Of a stretch of 60,509 nucleotides of DNA, positions 16,830 to 24,913 are shown in pieces (position 1 is the first letter of the stretch; each line of letters begins with the position of its first letter). The translations under genes were made by a program, and so were the position numbers. The notes below the pieces were generated by a model. It worked only from the letters and a program-made list of their open reading frames with translations, searched no databases and was not told where the DNA came from. Source of the stretch: Acidimicrobiia bacterium. GTDB lineage: Bacteria > Actinomycetota > Acidimicrobiia > ATN3 > PSLF01. The DNA lies in the NCBI GenBank assembly GCA_040289475.1, contig PSLF01000012.1, positions 1 to 60,509 on the forward strand, written 5' to 3'.

Positions 16830-17918
16830 TCACCGAGAAAGCAAACCTCCAGTAGGGCCTGGAGCTACTCCACGTCCCGTGGGCGACGGAGACGGCGAGG
16901 CGCTGGGTAGCGGAGATGGCCCCGCTCTCGGAGGAGGAGTAATTGGTTTTGGTTGTCCAGGAAGAGGCTTTCCAGCAACCGATGCGAACGAGTCTATTAG
17001 AGCGTTTACGTCGTCGGCTCTTTCATCTTGAGGTATGTGCCCAGCCCTGTCCAAGACCACAAGACGTGCCCCTTTTATGAGGGATGCAAGCTCCTCGCCG
17101 TTTCGAAGAGGAATCAGTCGGTCATATTTTCCCCAGAGAATAAGCGTAGGAATAGATATCTGCTGGAGCTCGGACCTGTTGAGCTGGGGAGCTGTTGTTC
17201 TAATCATTCGCCACAACATTTCTTCGGCTCTTTCGACATCCAATGGATCCCTATAAGCTGCGATCATCGCATCGTTCACCAGGCTGCGGTCGTAGAAGGC
17301 CTGACTCAGGCCCGCTCGCACAATTCTTTTCGAGGTAGCGAGCCGCAACAGCATCGTCTGCAGGGGCTGCGGAACGGGAGGAACCTGGAAACGACGCTCC
17401 ATTGGAAGTCCCGCAGAATCAATGAGCACGAGTCCCGCTATATCGTTGGGACGCTGAAGCGCAATTCTCATAGCGACCTCGCCCCCCAACGAGTGGCCCA
17501 CAAGGATTGGGCGGCGCACGCCGAGAATGTCGAGAAACGTCGACACGTGGGTGGCGTATCCCCTCGGGCTGTACTCTGCTGCGGGGTCCCTTGAGGTATA
17601 GCCAAATCCGCGCACGTCTAGGGAGATAACGGTGTACTTGTGTGCTAGATCTTCCAAGTTCTCTCGCCAAGAGTAGGTAGAGCCGCCGAATCCGTGAATA
17701 AAGACAATTACGGTATCGCCGTCTCCTTGCTTTATGTAGTGAGTGCGAACCCCCGAACCGCTAACGAAGGAGCCCTCTACTTTCTTCACCTCGATCGCCC
17801 GTTCTGGGTCGAGCTGTGCTTTGGCTGTAACTGCGTTGAAGAGCACAGCGAAGGTTAGTAGACCCGCTAAAGACGGTGTTACGACCTTGAAGAAAAACGC
17901 CGTTACAGCGCGTTTCAT
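16830..17918 (-). CDS. Exported or membrane-anchored alpha/beta hydrolase
   Basis: 362 residues. A basic N-terminus and a hydrophobic segment (residues ~12-33, ending in VTAKAQ) look like a signal peptide or anchor. The alpha/beta-hydrolase core follows: oxyanion region IVFIHGFGGSTYSWRENL, nucleophile elbow VGHSLGGEVAMR, acid in ILWGKYDRLIPL and His in LDRAGHIPQDERADD. The triad is complete. Substrate unknown; the fold fits an esterase or C-C hydrolase. The last ~45 residues are a Pro/Ser/Gly tail (SPSPTGRG), unusual for this fold and suggestive of a cell-wall or surface tether. Its ATG overlaps the acylphosphatase stop by ATGA, so it is coupled to mutM-acyP rather than to smc, which lies 118 bp downstream. 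Confidence 0.85.
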   Translation of the reverse strand: MKRAVTAFFFKVVTPSLAGLLTFAVLFNAVTAKAQLDPERAIEVKKVEGSFVSGSGVRTHYIKQGDGDTVIVFIHGFGGSTYSWRENLEDLAHKYTVISLDVRGFGYTSRDPAAEYSPRGYATHVSTFLDILGVRRPILVGHSLGGEVAMRIALQRPNDIAGLVLIDSAGLPMERRFQVPPVPQPLQTMLLRLATSKRIVRAGLSQAFYDRSLVNDAMIAAYRDPLDVERAEEMLWRMIRTTAPQLNRSELQQISIPTLILWGKYDRLIPLRNGEELASLIKGARLVVLDRAGHIPQDERADDVNALIDSFASVAGKPLPGQPKPITPPPRAGPSPLPSASPSPSPTGRGVAPGPTGGLLSR

Positions 17919-18199
17919 CCTAGAATCCTGAAATCAGTGTGACCATAGACCTCGGCGTCCTCTACTAAGATCCTGTCGACACGGGCAGCCGGCGGGCCCT
18001 CGTGACAGAAGTCGATCACCTTGCCCACCGGCTCCGGAGATCCTTCGAGATGAGCCAAGACCGCTCCGTCTGGCAGATTCCGGACCCACCCATATACCCC
18101 GAGTCGTGAGGCGAGCGATCGAATACTGTCCCTAAAGAATACGCCCTGAACTCGCCCTTCTATCCTGATCCGTCTTGCTATCTTTGTCTCCTGGCTCAC
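17915..18199 (-). CDS. acyP: Acylphosphatase
   Basis: 94 residues from a GTG at 18199 whose GTGA overlaps the mutM stop. The family motif is complete: RRIRIEGRVQGVFFRDSIRS with the phosphate-binding Arg, YGWVRNLPDGAVLAHLEGS with the catalytic Asn, and a C-terminal TDFRIL. It hydrolyses acyl phosphates such as carbamoyl phosphate or acetyl phosphate. A longer frame running back into mutM adds no homologous residues. Stop and start overlap the hydrolase downstream (ATGA). The placement between mutM and smc is common in actinobacteria. Confidence 0.93.
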   Translation of the reverse strand: MSQETKIARRIRIEGRVQGVFFRDSIRSLASRLGVYGWVRNLPDGAVLAHLEGSPEPVGKVIDFCHEGPPAARVDRILVEDAEVYGHTDFRILG

Positions 18200-19032
18200 G
18201 ACTGGCACTGTGGGCAGTACCAAGTGTGCCGTCCACCGAACTTGGCTCTCTCGATAGGCGTTCGGCATCGAGGGCAGGGCTTTCCCGTCCGTTGATAGAC
18301 CTGAGCGACCGTCTGGAAACTGCCTGGCTCTCCAAAGAGATCTACGTACTGCTCGTCCTCGGCAGTGGTGCCACGGTGCTTGATTGCTTCGTGTAGAACC
18401 TCTTGGATAGCTCTGGAGAGACGTCTGACCTCTTGGGAAGTTAGCGAGTCCGAGCGCCTGTCATACCGAAGTCCGGCCTCGAATAGAATCTCGTCAGAGT
18501 AAATGTTTCCGATCCCGGAGATGAACTCCTGGTCCATTAGTAGGGACTTCAACTTTGCCTTTCTCTCCGAGATGCGCCTGCCGAAGTCGATCCATGAGAT
18601 CGGATCTTCGATCGGATCAAATCCTAGATGTTGAAGCTCGGGAATGTTGTCCAACTCGTCCAGAGAGGTCACGAACATCTCTCCGAATTGACGAGGGTCG
18701 ACAAAGCAGAGCTTGCCACCTTGAGTAAAAGTAATGACAACCTGAGTATGGGGAAGGGTCGCGGATTTTTTCGACTTTTCCCGCAACAACCTCCCCGACA
18801 TTCCTAGATGAATAACTAGAGCACTCTCGTTGTCGAGTCTGAGGACCAGGTACTTACCCCGACGGCCTACTGAGATGATTTTTCTTCCCACTAAAGCAGT
18901 TTTAAAGCGCGTTTTGTTCGGATGGCGCCTAATGGTCCGCATTCTGTAGACCTCGACGTCAGCGATTTTTCGACCAACGACCTCGCGCTCTAGGTCTCTA
19001 CGGATCACTTCTACTTCAGGAAGTTCGGGCAT
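18196..19032 (-). CDS. mutM: Formamidopyrimidine-DNA glycosylase (Fpg/MutM)
   Basis: 278 residues from ATG 19032. This start is required because the enzyme uses the N-terminal Pro exposed by Met removal (PELPEVEVIRRDLE; Pro1, Glu2). The central domain carries the lesion-recognition and beta-hairpin regions (LVIHLGMSGRLL, FVDPRQFGEM), then the H2TH motif region (QEFISGIGNIYSDEILFEAG). A C-terminal zinc finger follows (CPRCRTPIERAKFGG and YCPQC). It excises 8-oxoguanine and formamidopyrimidines. The first bases overlap the end of rnc by 17 bp. No active-site residue is missing. Confidence 0.95.
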   Translation of the reverse strand: MPELPEVEVIRRDLEREVVGRKIADVEVYRMRTIRRHPNKTRFKTALVGRKIISVGRRGKYLVLRLDNESALVIHLGMSGRLLREKSKKSATLPHTQVVITFTQGGKLCFVDPRQFGEMFVTSLDELDNIPELQHLGFDPIEDPISWIDFGRRISERKAKLKSLLMDQEFISGIGNIYSDEILFEAGLRYDRRSDSLTSQEVRRLSRAIQEVLHEAIKHRGTTAEDEQYVDLFGEPGSFQTVAQVYQRTGKPCPRCRTPIERAKFGGRHTWYCPQCQS

Positions 19033-19759
19033 CTTGTTGCTGTCCCTCTGATCCAAGCGACTCGAGAGCCGCACGTGCCGCTTCTTGCTCAGCTTGTTTT
19101 TTGGAGCGCCCTTCCCCCGAACCAGTGCCGGACCTGCCTACCCAAACCGTAGCGTAAAACTTCTTGGCGTGGTCTGGCCCCTCCTCTTCGATCGAGTACT
19201 TCGGCAGTCCCCAGCCATTTGCCAAAGCCAGCTCCTGAAGACGTGTCTTGTAATCGCTGCCTCCAGGACCCTCGGCAGCCTCACGGATTCGCTGACCCAG
19301 CAGTCTCATAACTAGTGCGTTAGCCGGCTTCCAGCCGCCATCCAAATACACCGCACCTATGAGGGCCTCCATCGCATCCGCCAAAATTGACGGCTTTTCT
19401 CGTCCGCCAGAGGCCTCTTCGCCCTTGCCCAAAAGGACGTGTTCTCCCAATCCGAGCTCGTCTGCGACCTCCGCTAGCGACGAGGAGGACACAACAGATG
19501 CGCGCACCTTTGCGAGCATCCCCTCGGTAAGTGCGTCGTATGTCTTGTAAATGTGAACAGTTACAGCTAGCTGAAGGACCGCGTCTCCTAGAAACTCGAG
19601 ACGTTCATTGGAGGGAATGGGAGAGTCCTTTTGCTGGCTGGCTTCGGAAGCAAAAGAGCGATGGGACAGTGCCTGCCTGAGAAGCTCCCTTCGGGCGAAT
19701 CTGTACCCGATCGCCTCTTCGATCTCATGGTCAGAAGAGTCGGGCTCTGGAGCTGTCAC
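19016..19759 (-). CDS. rnc: Ribonuclease III
   Basis: 247 residues. The endonuclease domain has the signature ERLEFLGDAVLQLAV with its acidic metal ligands, then the second acidic cluster in ADAMEALIGAVYLDGG. The C-terminal dsRNA-binding domain reads DYKTRLQELALANGWGLP to SKKQAEQEAARAALESLG. It processes rRNA precursors and double-stranded RNA. The start is GTG, with GTGA overlapping the stop of the carrier-like gene, so those two are coupled. The plsX-acp-rnc-mutM-smc order is the usual one. Confidence 0.95.
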   Translation of the reverse strand: MTAPEPDSSDHEIEEAIGYRFARRELLRQALSHRSFASEASQQKDSPIPSNERLEFLGDAVLQLAVTVHIYKTYDALTEGMLAKVRASVVSSSSLAEVADELGLGEHVLLGKGEEASGGREKPSILADAMEALIGAVYLDGGWKPANALVMRLLGQRIREAAEGPGGSDYKTRLQELALANGWGLPKYSIEEEGPDHAKKFYATVWVGRSGTGSGEGRSKKQAEQEAARAALESLGSEGQQQDARTS

Positions 19760-20064
19760 GACTCTCCTTTCGATCTATCCAGACCAGCAGCGACAGCCAG
19801 CAACAATACAAAGTCCCCAACTGTTTCGCACTCTGCTAGCTCGGAGCCGTCAAGATGAGCAAGGCCTCTCTCCCCGAGATCTTCTGCAACCATCTCGGCG
19901 AGATCCAACAAGTCGACGTCGTCGATTTCCAAAGCATCGAGACGAGTATGGAGATCGATAAATCCCCCGGCAGAAAGGCCAGCGCTCTCGAAGGCTACGA
20001 GTACCGCCTCTACGAGCGACTCGTACGAGCGGGCTGGCCCATGTGAGAGCGTCTCAGATGGCAT
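19756..20064 (-). CDS. Acyl-carrier-protein-like protein lacking the phosphopantetheine serine
   Basis: 102 residues at the exact acpP position between plsX and rnc, overlapping both (11 bp with plsX, 4 bp with rnc). The helical pattern and the segment DLHTRLDALEIDDVDLLDLA follow ACP, where the family has D-S-L-(D/E) at the start of helix 2. Here the codons read Asp48-Asp49-Val50-Asp51 (GAC GAC GTC GAC), so the Ser that carries 4'-phosphopantetheine is Asp. The protein therefore cannot be a normal holo-carrier. It may be a regulatory, PlsX/FabD-binding or degenerate paralog, with the working AcpP encoded elsewhere. I base the family call on position and pattern; the sequence is otherwise divergent. 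The SD is weak. Confidence 0.72.
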   Translation of the reverse strand: MPSETLSHGPARSYESLVEAVLVAFESAGLSAGGFIDLHTRLDALEIDDVDLLDLAEMVAEDLGERGLAHLDGSELAECETVGDFVLLLAVAAGLDRSKGES

Positions 20065-21217
20065 CTGCAGCTGCAGTCCAGGGGGCTACTTCGGCGATTC
20101 TCTGCTGAATTCCAGCTGCTCGCTCACTGCTTGCGAAGAGTATGGCCCTGCATATCGACTCCGAGTTAGAAGAACCGTGCGCTATGACTGTCAAGCCATT
20201 CACTCCAAGAAGGCATGCGCCTCCCCTTCCGTCAGCGTTAACCTTCTGACGTAACTCCAGCAACGCTCCTACGGCCTGGGCTTGAGTCTCCCCCGTAGTC
20301 TTAGAGGCAATTGCGGATACAATCTCTTGAATGAGGCTTCGAGCTATTCCCTCGGAGAGTTTTAGCACGACATTTCCGGTGAACCCGTCGGTTACTACAA
20401 CGTCCGCTTTTCCATGGGGAAGATCATAACCCTCGACGTTCCCTACGAACTCGAAGGGGCACTCACTGAGCGACGCTACAGACCGCAATATATTGAACGC
20501 GGTCTTATACAAGGCCGACCCTTTGGATTCTTCCTCACCTATGTTGAGAAGACCTACTCGAGGCGGGGAGTGTCCCAAGGCTGCTTCAGCAAAAACAGAT
20601 CCCATAACGGCGAAATCTAAAAACTGCCCCGGCTTGCAATCGGCATTCGCTCCGGAGTCGATAAGGATGATCGGGTGAGCGGGAAACGGTACAACAGTCG
20701 CTAATGCAGGCCGCGAAATTCCCTTTATCCGACCGAATTTAAACACGGCGCCCGCAACAGCAGCTCCGGTAGATCCAGCCGATACGACGGCTGATGCTTT
20801 GCCCTCGGCCACCAGAGAGCACGCAACAGCTATCGAAGATCGGGGTTTCGAACGCACGGCTCGCGCGGGTTCCTCTCCCATTCCCACAGTATCTGGGGCG
20901 TCCTCGATGCGTAGAGATCCCCTGTTGGTTTTGGCCCAAGCCTCAGAGTTTGCTGGCTCCGTAGAGCCCCCCGAAATCTCCGACGCGCCCGAAGGATAAG
21001 AAATCATGGAATCCAAGTCTAGATCGAGCTTTTTAGCGCAGGATTCGAGATGACGACGTATCTCGCCCTCCGGCCCAGTGATAACCACGTGCGCGCCGCT
21101 GGCCACGGCCTTCAAGGCTCCTTCTACTGTGGCCTCCGGGGCGTGGTCACCACCCATCCCATCTAGCGCAACCGGAGACCGCGCCCTTTCACCCCCGACC
21201 GAGTTGGCTCCAGACAT
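20054..21217 (-). CDS. plsX: Phosphate acyltransferase PlsX
   Basis: 387 residues. It converts acyl-ACP and phosphate to acyl-phosphate, the acyl donor for PlsY in phospholipid synthesis. The family hallmarks are present: VALDGMGGDHAPEATVEGAL, a glycine-rich SAGSTGAAVAGAVFKFGRI, ILIDSGANADCKPGQFLDFA, GLLNIGEEESKG and DVVVTDGFTGNVVLKLSEG. It starts 17 bp downstream of rpmF and overlaps the carrier-like gene. A ~12-residue N-terminal leader precedes the family start. Confidence 0.95.
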   Translation of the reverse strand: MSGANSVGGERARSPVALDGMGGDHAPEATVEGALKAVASGAHVVITGPEGEIRRHLESCAKKLDLDLDSMISYPSGASEISGGSTEPANSEAWAKTNRGSLRIEDAPDTVGMGEEPARAVRSKPRSSIAVACSLVAEGKASAVVSAGSTGAAVAGAVFKFGRIKGISRPALATVVPFPAHPIILIDSGANADCKPGQFLDFAVMGSVFAEAALGHSPPRVGLLNIGEEESKGSALYKTAFNILRSVASLSECPFEFVGNVEGYDLPHGKADVVVTDGFTGNVVLKLSEGIARSLIQEIVSAIASKTTGETQAQAVGALLELRQKVNADGRGGACLLGVNGLTVIAHGSSNSESICRAILFASSERAAGIQQRIAEVAPWTAAADAI

Positions 21218-21234
21218 TCAGTACTTTTCTGCGT

Positions 21235-21411
21235 CTACTCTGTCTCTACGACCGTCCTGCCAGCGTACTTCCCGCAGTTCGTGCACATTCTGTGCGGGAG
21301 CTTGGGCTTATGACAGTGAGGGCACTCCGCGTACGGGGCTAGATGCGCCTTCCACTGAGATCTACGATGCCTTGTGTTGGATCGGGACTTCTTCTGCTTT
21401 GGTACTGCCAT
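21235..21411 (-). CDS. rpmF: 50S ribosomal protein L32
   Basis: 58 residues, read by hand from ATG 21411 to TAG 21235. The sequence MAVPKQKKSRSNTRHRRSQW followed by CPHCHKPKLPHRMCTNCGKY is a standard zinc-binding L32 with four Cys. It is followed after 17 bp by plsX, the conserved rpmF-plsX pair. The YceD/DUF177 gene that usually precedes rpmF is missing here; the next gene upstream is the SepIVA-like gene after a 101-bp gap. Confidence 0.95.
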   Translation of the reverse strand: MAVPKQKKSRSNTRHRRSQWKAHLAPYAECPHCHKPKLPHRMCTNCGKYAGRTVVETE

Positions 21412-21512
21412 AGCGCGGCTCCTCAGAATCCCAGTAATGAGAGGCAGACTTTTTTGGGTTATAGACGACTACCGAACAGGTGCCAGGATACCCCCTCGAG
21501 CATTCGAAACCC

Positions 21513-22247
21513 TCAGGTTTGGTCTTGATCGAAGAAATCGCTGCTGTACTCTTCTTCCGTTTCGACGAGCCCAGAGCGTCGTTGGGGTTGTCGAACCGCA
21601 AAATCTTGGCCCTGGTTGGCCACATCGTCGACCTCACCAGCATCTCTGGACGGAGAAGTCTCTACTTCAGGGACGGCTCTAAGCCTCTCTCGTCCCGCCA
21701 CAATTGTCTCGAGCATCCGCCTGAGCAGCATCTCGAAAGACGCCAGTTTGGAGTCGATGTAGCCATCGGTCTCAGCCTTGAGAGATCGCGCTCGCTCTTC
21801 TGCCTCGCTCAGGACCAAACCGGCCTTCCACTCGGCCTCTCGCATGATCTCGGTCTCGCTTACGATACGGGACGCCTCTGATTGAGCCTCCTCGACGATC
21901 AACTCAGCCTCCCGACGAGCCCTGGCAATGAACTCGTCTCTCTCCCTTAAAATCCAGCGTGCGTGACGTAGCTCCTGGGGAAGCGACTCCCTGACATCTG
22001 CAAGATACATGAGAAGTTCGTCTTTGGGTACTAGCACCGAAGACGAGAGGGGCATGGATTTGGCGTTGTGAACCATCTCCTCGATTCTTCGAATCTTAGA
22101 CTCGATATCCTCTTCGGGAGTGGTAGGAATCGACGCCTCGATAAAGCTCCTCTCTTGGGAAGATCCCTCGGAAACAACATCGGGAATTCCCGATCCGGCA
22201 GCGCTTCGGTTCCGGTCCGAGTCGGGTGGGGTTTCAGCCAAACTCAT
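21513..22247 (-). CDS. SepIVA/DivIVA-like coiled-coil cell-division protein
   Basis: 244 residues. Residues ~45-190 are strongly predicted helix/coiled coil by heptad pattern and charge (EEDIESKIRRIEEMVHNAK, then DEFIARARREAELIVEEAQS and AEERARSLKAETDGYI). N- and C-terminal tails are polar and disordered-looking. The pattern fits the actinobacterial SepIVA (MSMEG_2416/Rv2927c) group, which acts in septation and is encoded near rnc-fpg-smc and coaD. It starts 11 bp downstream of the coaD stop. No membrane segment is seen. A plain coiled-coil ATP-synthase-b-like annotation would describe the same feature. Confidence 0.72.
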   Translation of the reverse strand: MSLAETPPDSDRNRSAAGSGIPDVVSEGSSQERSFIEASIPTTPEEDIESKIRRIEEMVHNAKSMPLSSSVLVPKDELLMYLADVRESLPQELRHARWILRERDEFIARARREAELIVEEAQSEASRIVSETEIMREAEWKAGLVLSEAEERARSLKAETDGYIDSKLASFEMLLRRMLETIVAGRERLRAVPEVETSPSRDAGEVDDVANQGQDFAVRQPQRRSGLVETEEEYSSDFFDQDQT

Positions 22248-22258
22248 CGCCTCATGTC

Positions 22259-22738
22259 CTAAGAAAATTTCGCTTTGAGTCGTTCGGCGACTCCGCGCGG
22301 CACAAGGGATGACACATCTCCACCGAACCGTGCGATTTCTTTTACCAATGATGAAGAGAGGTACGACGTGACCGGGCTCGCTGCCATAAAGAATGTCTCG
22401 ATCCCAGATAACTTGTTGTTCATCTGAGCCATCTGTATCTCGTAGTCGAAATCAGAAACCGCTCTCAGCCCTTTGACAATTACATCTACACCTATCGATT
22501 TGGCGAAGTCTACTAGTAGGCCATCGAAGCTTGAAATCTCGACATTCGGTAAGTGGCCTACGGCTTCTTCGAGAAGGCCCATCCTTTCTTCGGTGTTGAA
22601 CAGAGGTGCTTTGGATGGATTTGTAACGACCGCTACTACCAAGCTGTCGAAGCGTGCCGAAGCCCTTTCGATAATGTCGACGTGCCCGATCGTGACAGGA
22701 TCGAACGACCCCGGACAGAGCGCTTTGGTCATCGTCAA
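22259..22738 (-). CDS. coaD: Pantetheine-phosphate adenylyltransferase
   Basis: 159 residues. It transfers AMP to 4'-phosphopantetheine in CoA synthesis. The nucleotidyltransferase motifs are present: CPGSFDPVTIGHVDIIERA (TxGH with the catalytic His), VKGLRAVSDFDYEIQMAQMN and the ISSxxVKE-equivalent SYLSSSLVKEIARFGGD. The ATG overlaps the rsmD stop (ATGA). The rsmD-coaD pair is almost universal. Confidence 0.96.
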   Translation of the reverse strand: MTMTKALCPGSFDPVTIGHVDIIERASARFDSLVVAVVTNPSKAPLFNTEERMGLLEEAVGHLPNVEISSFDGLLVDFAKSIGVDVIVKGLRAVSDFDYEIQMAQMNNKLSGIETFFMAASPVTSYLSSSLVKEIARFGGDVSSLVPRGVAERLKAKFS

Positions 22739-23364
22739 GATCCTTCGTAAGTTATCTCTCCAACACCAAGTACAGAACCGCCGTAAGCGCGCTCGAAGAG
22801 TACTCGATAACGCGCCGGCCAGGGAAGCAACCTCGGCTCCGATCCGTCGCGTCGGCCGGCGCCTCTCGACCTCGCTCCGACATATTGTCTCGGAGGCCCG
22901 AGCCGCGCTCGCTCCCTATGCAAGCATACGGTAGCCCCGTGCCGAAGCCGAGAACCAAGATCCTCGAGAAGCTTGGCTATCCTCTTGTCTTCTATCGCAT
23001 AAGGAGGGTCGACGAATACAACATCGAAATTGTAAGAGGACTCTAATCGGCAAACGAAGCGCCAGACATCGTCACAGAAAAAACTTGCTTTGTTGTCGAA
23101 CCCACAGCGTATCGCGTTGTCTCTAGCTACTCTGATAGCCGACTTTGAAGCGTCTACCATGACAGCGCTTGAAGCTCCCCTAGAGAGAGCCTCGATTGCG
23201 AGCGACCCGCTTCCTGTAAATAAATCGAGTACCTTTGCTTGGTGCAAGCGGTCACCCAAATGCGAAAACAGCGCCTCTTTTGCCCGGTCGGTCATGGGCC
23301 TCACAGAAGCTAACTTGGGCGCTGCCAGTGGTGTACCCTTGGCCTTGCCTGCAATTACGCGCAT
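22735..23364 (-). CDS. rsmD: 16S rRNA (guanine966-N2)-methyltransferase RsmD
   Basis: 209 residues from ATG 23364 (MRVIAGKAKGTPL, the usual family start); a frame open 34 residues upstream has no homology. SAM-binding motif I is VLDLFTGSGSLAIEALSRG and the catalytic motif IV is VVFVDPPY. It methylates G966 of 16S rRNA. The C-terminal third is more divergent and arginine-rich than usual but returns to a family-like end (FERAYGGSVLGVG), so I do not call a frameshift. The 30-bp stem-loop upstream separates it from the pilin-like genes. Confidence 0.92.
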   Translation of the reverse strand: MRVIAGKAKGTPLAAPKLASVRPMTDRAKEALFSHLGDRLHQAKVLDLFTGSGSLAIEALSRGASSAVMVDASKSAIRVARDNAIRCGFDNKASFFCDDVWRFVCRLESSYNFDVVFVDPPYAIEDKRIAKLLEDLGSRLRHGATVCLHRERARLGPPRQYVGARSRGAGRRDGSEPRLLPWPARYRVLFERAYGGSVLGVGEITYEGS

Positions 23365-23405
23365 TGAACTTTCGCTCTTATCTCTTACCTTACTGGCCAA
23401 GAATA

Positions 23406-23435
23406 CAGAGCCCCGCCATAGAAGGCGGGGCTCTG
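23406..23435 (-). terminator. Strong stem-loop, probable terminator of the prepilin-like unit
   Basis: Two arms of 12 bp (CAGAGCCCCGCC at 23406-23417 and its exact complement at 23424-23435) enclose a 6-nt loop ATAGAA. It lies 81 bp after the stop of the leftward pilin-like gene and 41 bp before the rsmD start. On the minus strand the stem is followed by TATTCTTGG, only moderately T-rich. On the plus strand no T-run follows. The stem is GC-rich and perfect, so termination of the leftward transcript is the best reading. Confidence 0.7.
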
Positions 23436-23516
23436 CGTGGGTGGGTCCGGGTGCGAACACCCTCACGTTTCGAGGAGGATTGCTCCTCGCAAACGATCGG
23501 GAACTGTATCAGGCTG

Positions 23517-24665
23517 TCATGGAGCTGTGGTTGGATCAGGTACAGGCGGAATTTCCCTCCAATCCTTGATTCGAAACTTCCGGGTCGTAATCTGTGCTAG
23601 CTGACGGTCGTAAGCGAGCACCCTAAGAGAGCCGTTGTCGGTGTACTGATCCAACAAGGCTGCACCGAAGAGATAGAAGTGGGGGCCGCCATTGACAACC
23701 ACCTTAGAACACATTGCATCCAACACCATCGAAGCCCGAGGTATGTGGCTTCCACTTCCAACATCTATCGCTTGAGGATTACTGGGGCAAGTCCTCACGA
23801 TTCGCAATCCCCCAGGCTGGGTAGTGGGCCCCCATCCATCGATAACTGGACCTACGAATGGCCTATTGATACAGCCCTGAGTGTTACCACTATCTCTGAC
23901 ATTTATAAGTGCCCCTCCCTGGATCGTGAGGCTTCCCGTGACGTAAATAACCACCGGATTGCTCTGGCTGATATTTGCAGCGCTGCACAAAGATTGATCG
24001 GTACTGCTCCCCAGAGTTAAGTTCTGAACCCTATAGGTGACACCGCCTTGCAATGCTGCAAAATCAGCTGGGCTCAACGTACAAGTAGCATTTATAGATC
24101 CGCATGACGGCAACGGTTGTGCACTCGGGGGCGGTTGCTGCTGATCTACCGTAAAGGGAGCAGGAGCCCGCTGCACGTTACCTCCCTCGACCCCACATCT
24201 AAACTGTTGTCCATCGGGAGGAAAAATAACCATGGGAATTTCCGCCCACGCAGTACTTGCGCACCTCAACTGGCCCGCTGCTCCCAAAATGGGTTCTTGT
24301 GGTGGGCACACTGGCTCTCCCCCCTGCCTACTATCGGCTGTATCTGGTGATTGCCCACGTGGTCCGACCACAAGACCTTGACTACTACCAATTTGTAGGC
24401 TCTCGAATACCTTTGGCCGGTCAGTGTGTCGGTGAGAGGCACATAGTATGTTCTGGAAAATTTGATACGAGACACCGGCCAGCACGATAGGTTCCCTACG
24501 AACGGGCACAGCGTATTGGGCAGTGTCAGTCGTTACAGTCTCGGTGGCTGTACTTGAGAGCGGCCTGAGTGCAAAATTGGGATCGTTCTGCCACAAGGCT
24601 ATCTGGTTGTAAGGGCGAGCTCTCACGTCCTCGAAAGCGCGATTTGCAGCAAACACTGCGTTCAT
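23517..24665 (-). pseudogene. C-terminal part of a PilV-like pseudopilin, cut from its N-terminus by an in-frame TGA
   Basis: 382 residues, in the same frame as the prepilin N-terminus and separated from it only by one TGA (24666-24668), directly followed by ATG. The first residues (FAANRAFEDVRARPYNQIA) look like the helix that normally follows the pilin transmembrane segment. The rest is extracellular in character: Gln/Pro-rich (QQQPPPSAQPLP), Cys-containing and beta-rich, with VTYRVQNLTLGS, VVIYVTGSLTIQGGALINV and IDVGSGSHIPRASMVL. Alone it has no export signal, so if made by reinitiation it would stay inside. Either the gene is disrupted, or readthrough makes a ~440-residue pseudopilin. 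No known adhesin domain is recognised. Confidence 0.6.
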
Positions 24666-24839
24666 TCAGCCTCTTTGAGTACCAGCGGCCCTCGCGGCCA
24701 CAACGAGGGTCCCCAATAGAGCTACGATTCCAATAGCCAAGACAGTGAGCGATGCTAACAACTCCACGATCGAGAAACCGTCTTCGTCGTCGCTCCTTCC
24801 TCGGCGATGAGTTCCGAGGACGCTGGTGAACCAGATCAA
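24666..24839 (-). CDS. Type IV prepilin-like N-terminus (GFxxxE), ends at in-frame TGA
   Basis: 57 residues from TTG 24839, which has GGAGGG 6 nt upstream; the frame is open to 24890. The leader SDDEDG is followed by FSIVELLASLTVLAIG, the class III prepilin pattern: cleavage after Gly, Phe1, Glu5 and a ~22-residue hydrophobic helix. A prepilin peptidase would cut after the Gly and the helix would enter a pilus or pseudopilus. The frame stops at TGA after TQRG, exactly where PilV-type proteins continue. The gene diverges from the sensor kinase at 24914. No other pilus gene is in this window. Confidence 0.7.
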   Translation of the reverse strand: MIWFTSVLGTHRRGRSDDEDGFSIVELLASLTVLAIGIVALLGTLVVAARAAGTQRG

Positions 24840-24913
24840 GTTCAGCCCTCCTCGCTCTTGGCTGTCTTGGACCTTTATGACCCGACGCACTTCAGAGAGA
24901 TTTACACTTCTTA

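Noticed and set aside
16200-16910. 236-residue plus-strand frame inside smc
   Set aside because: It is antisense to the conserved Walker A head of smc and its codons mirror that gene.
21362-21643. 93-residue minus-strand frame between rpmF and the SepIVA-like gene (DUF177 candidate)
   Set aside because: It overlaps both genes out of frame and lacks the Cys-containing DUF177 pattern.
22735-23000. Frameshift in the C-terminal third of rsmD
   Set aside because: The region is Arg-rich and divergent, but the frame returns to a family-like end (ERAYGGSVL) and keeps the ATGA overlap with coaD.
23517-24839. Selenocysteine at the in-frame TGA of the prepilin
   Set aside because: Pilins have no selenocysteine position there, the TGA is followed directly by ATG, and I see no convincing SECIS-type hairpin just after it.
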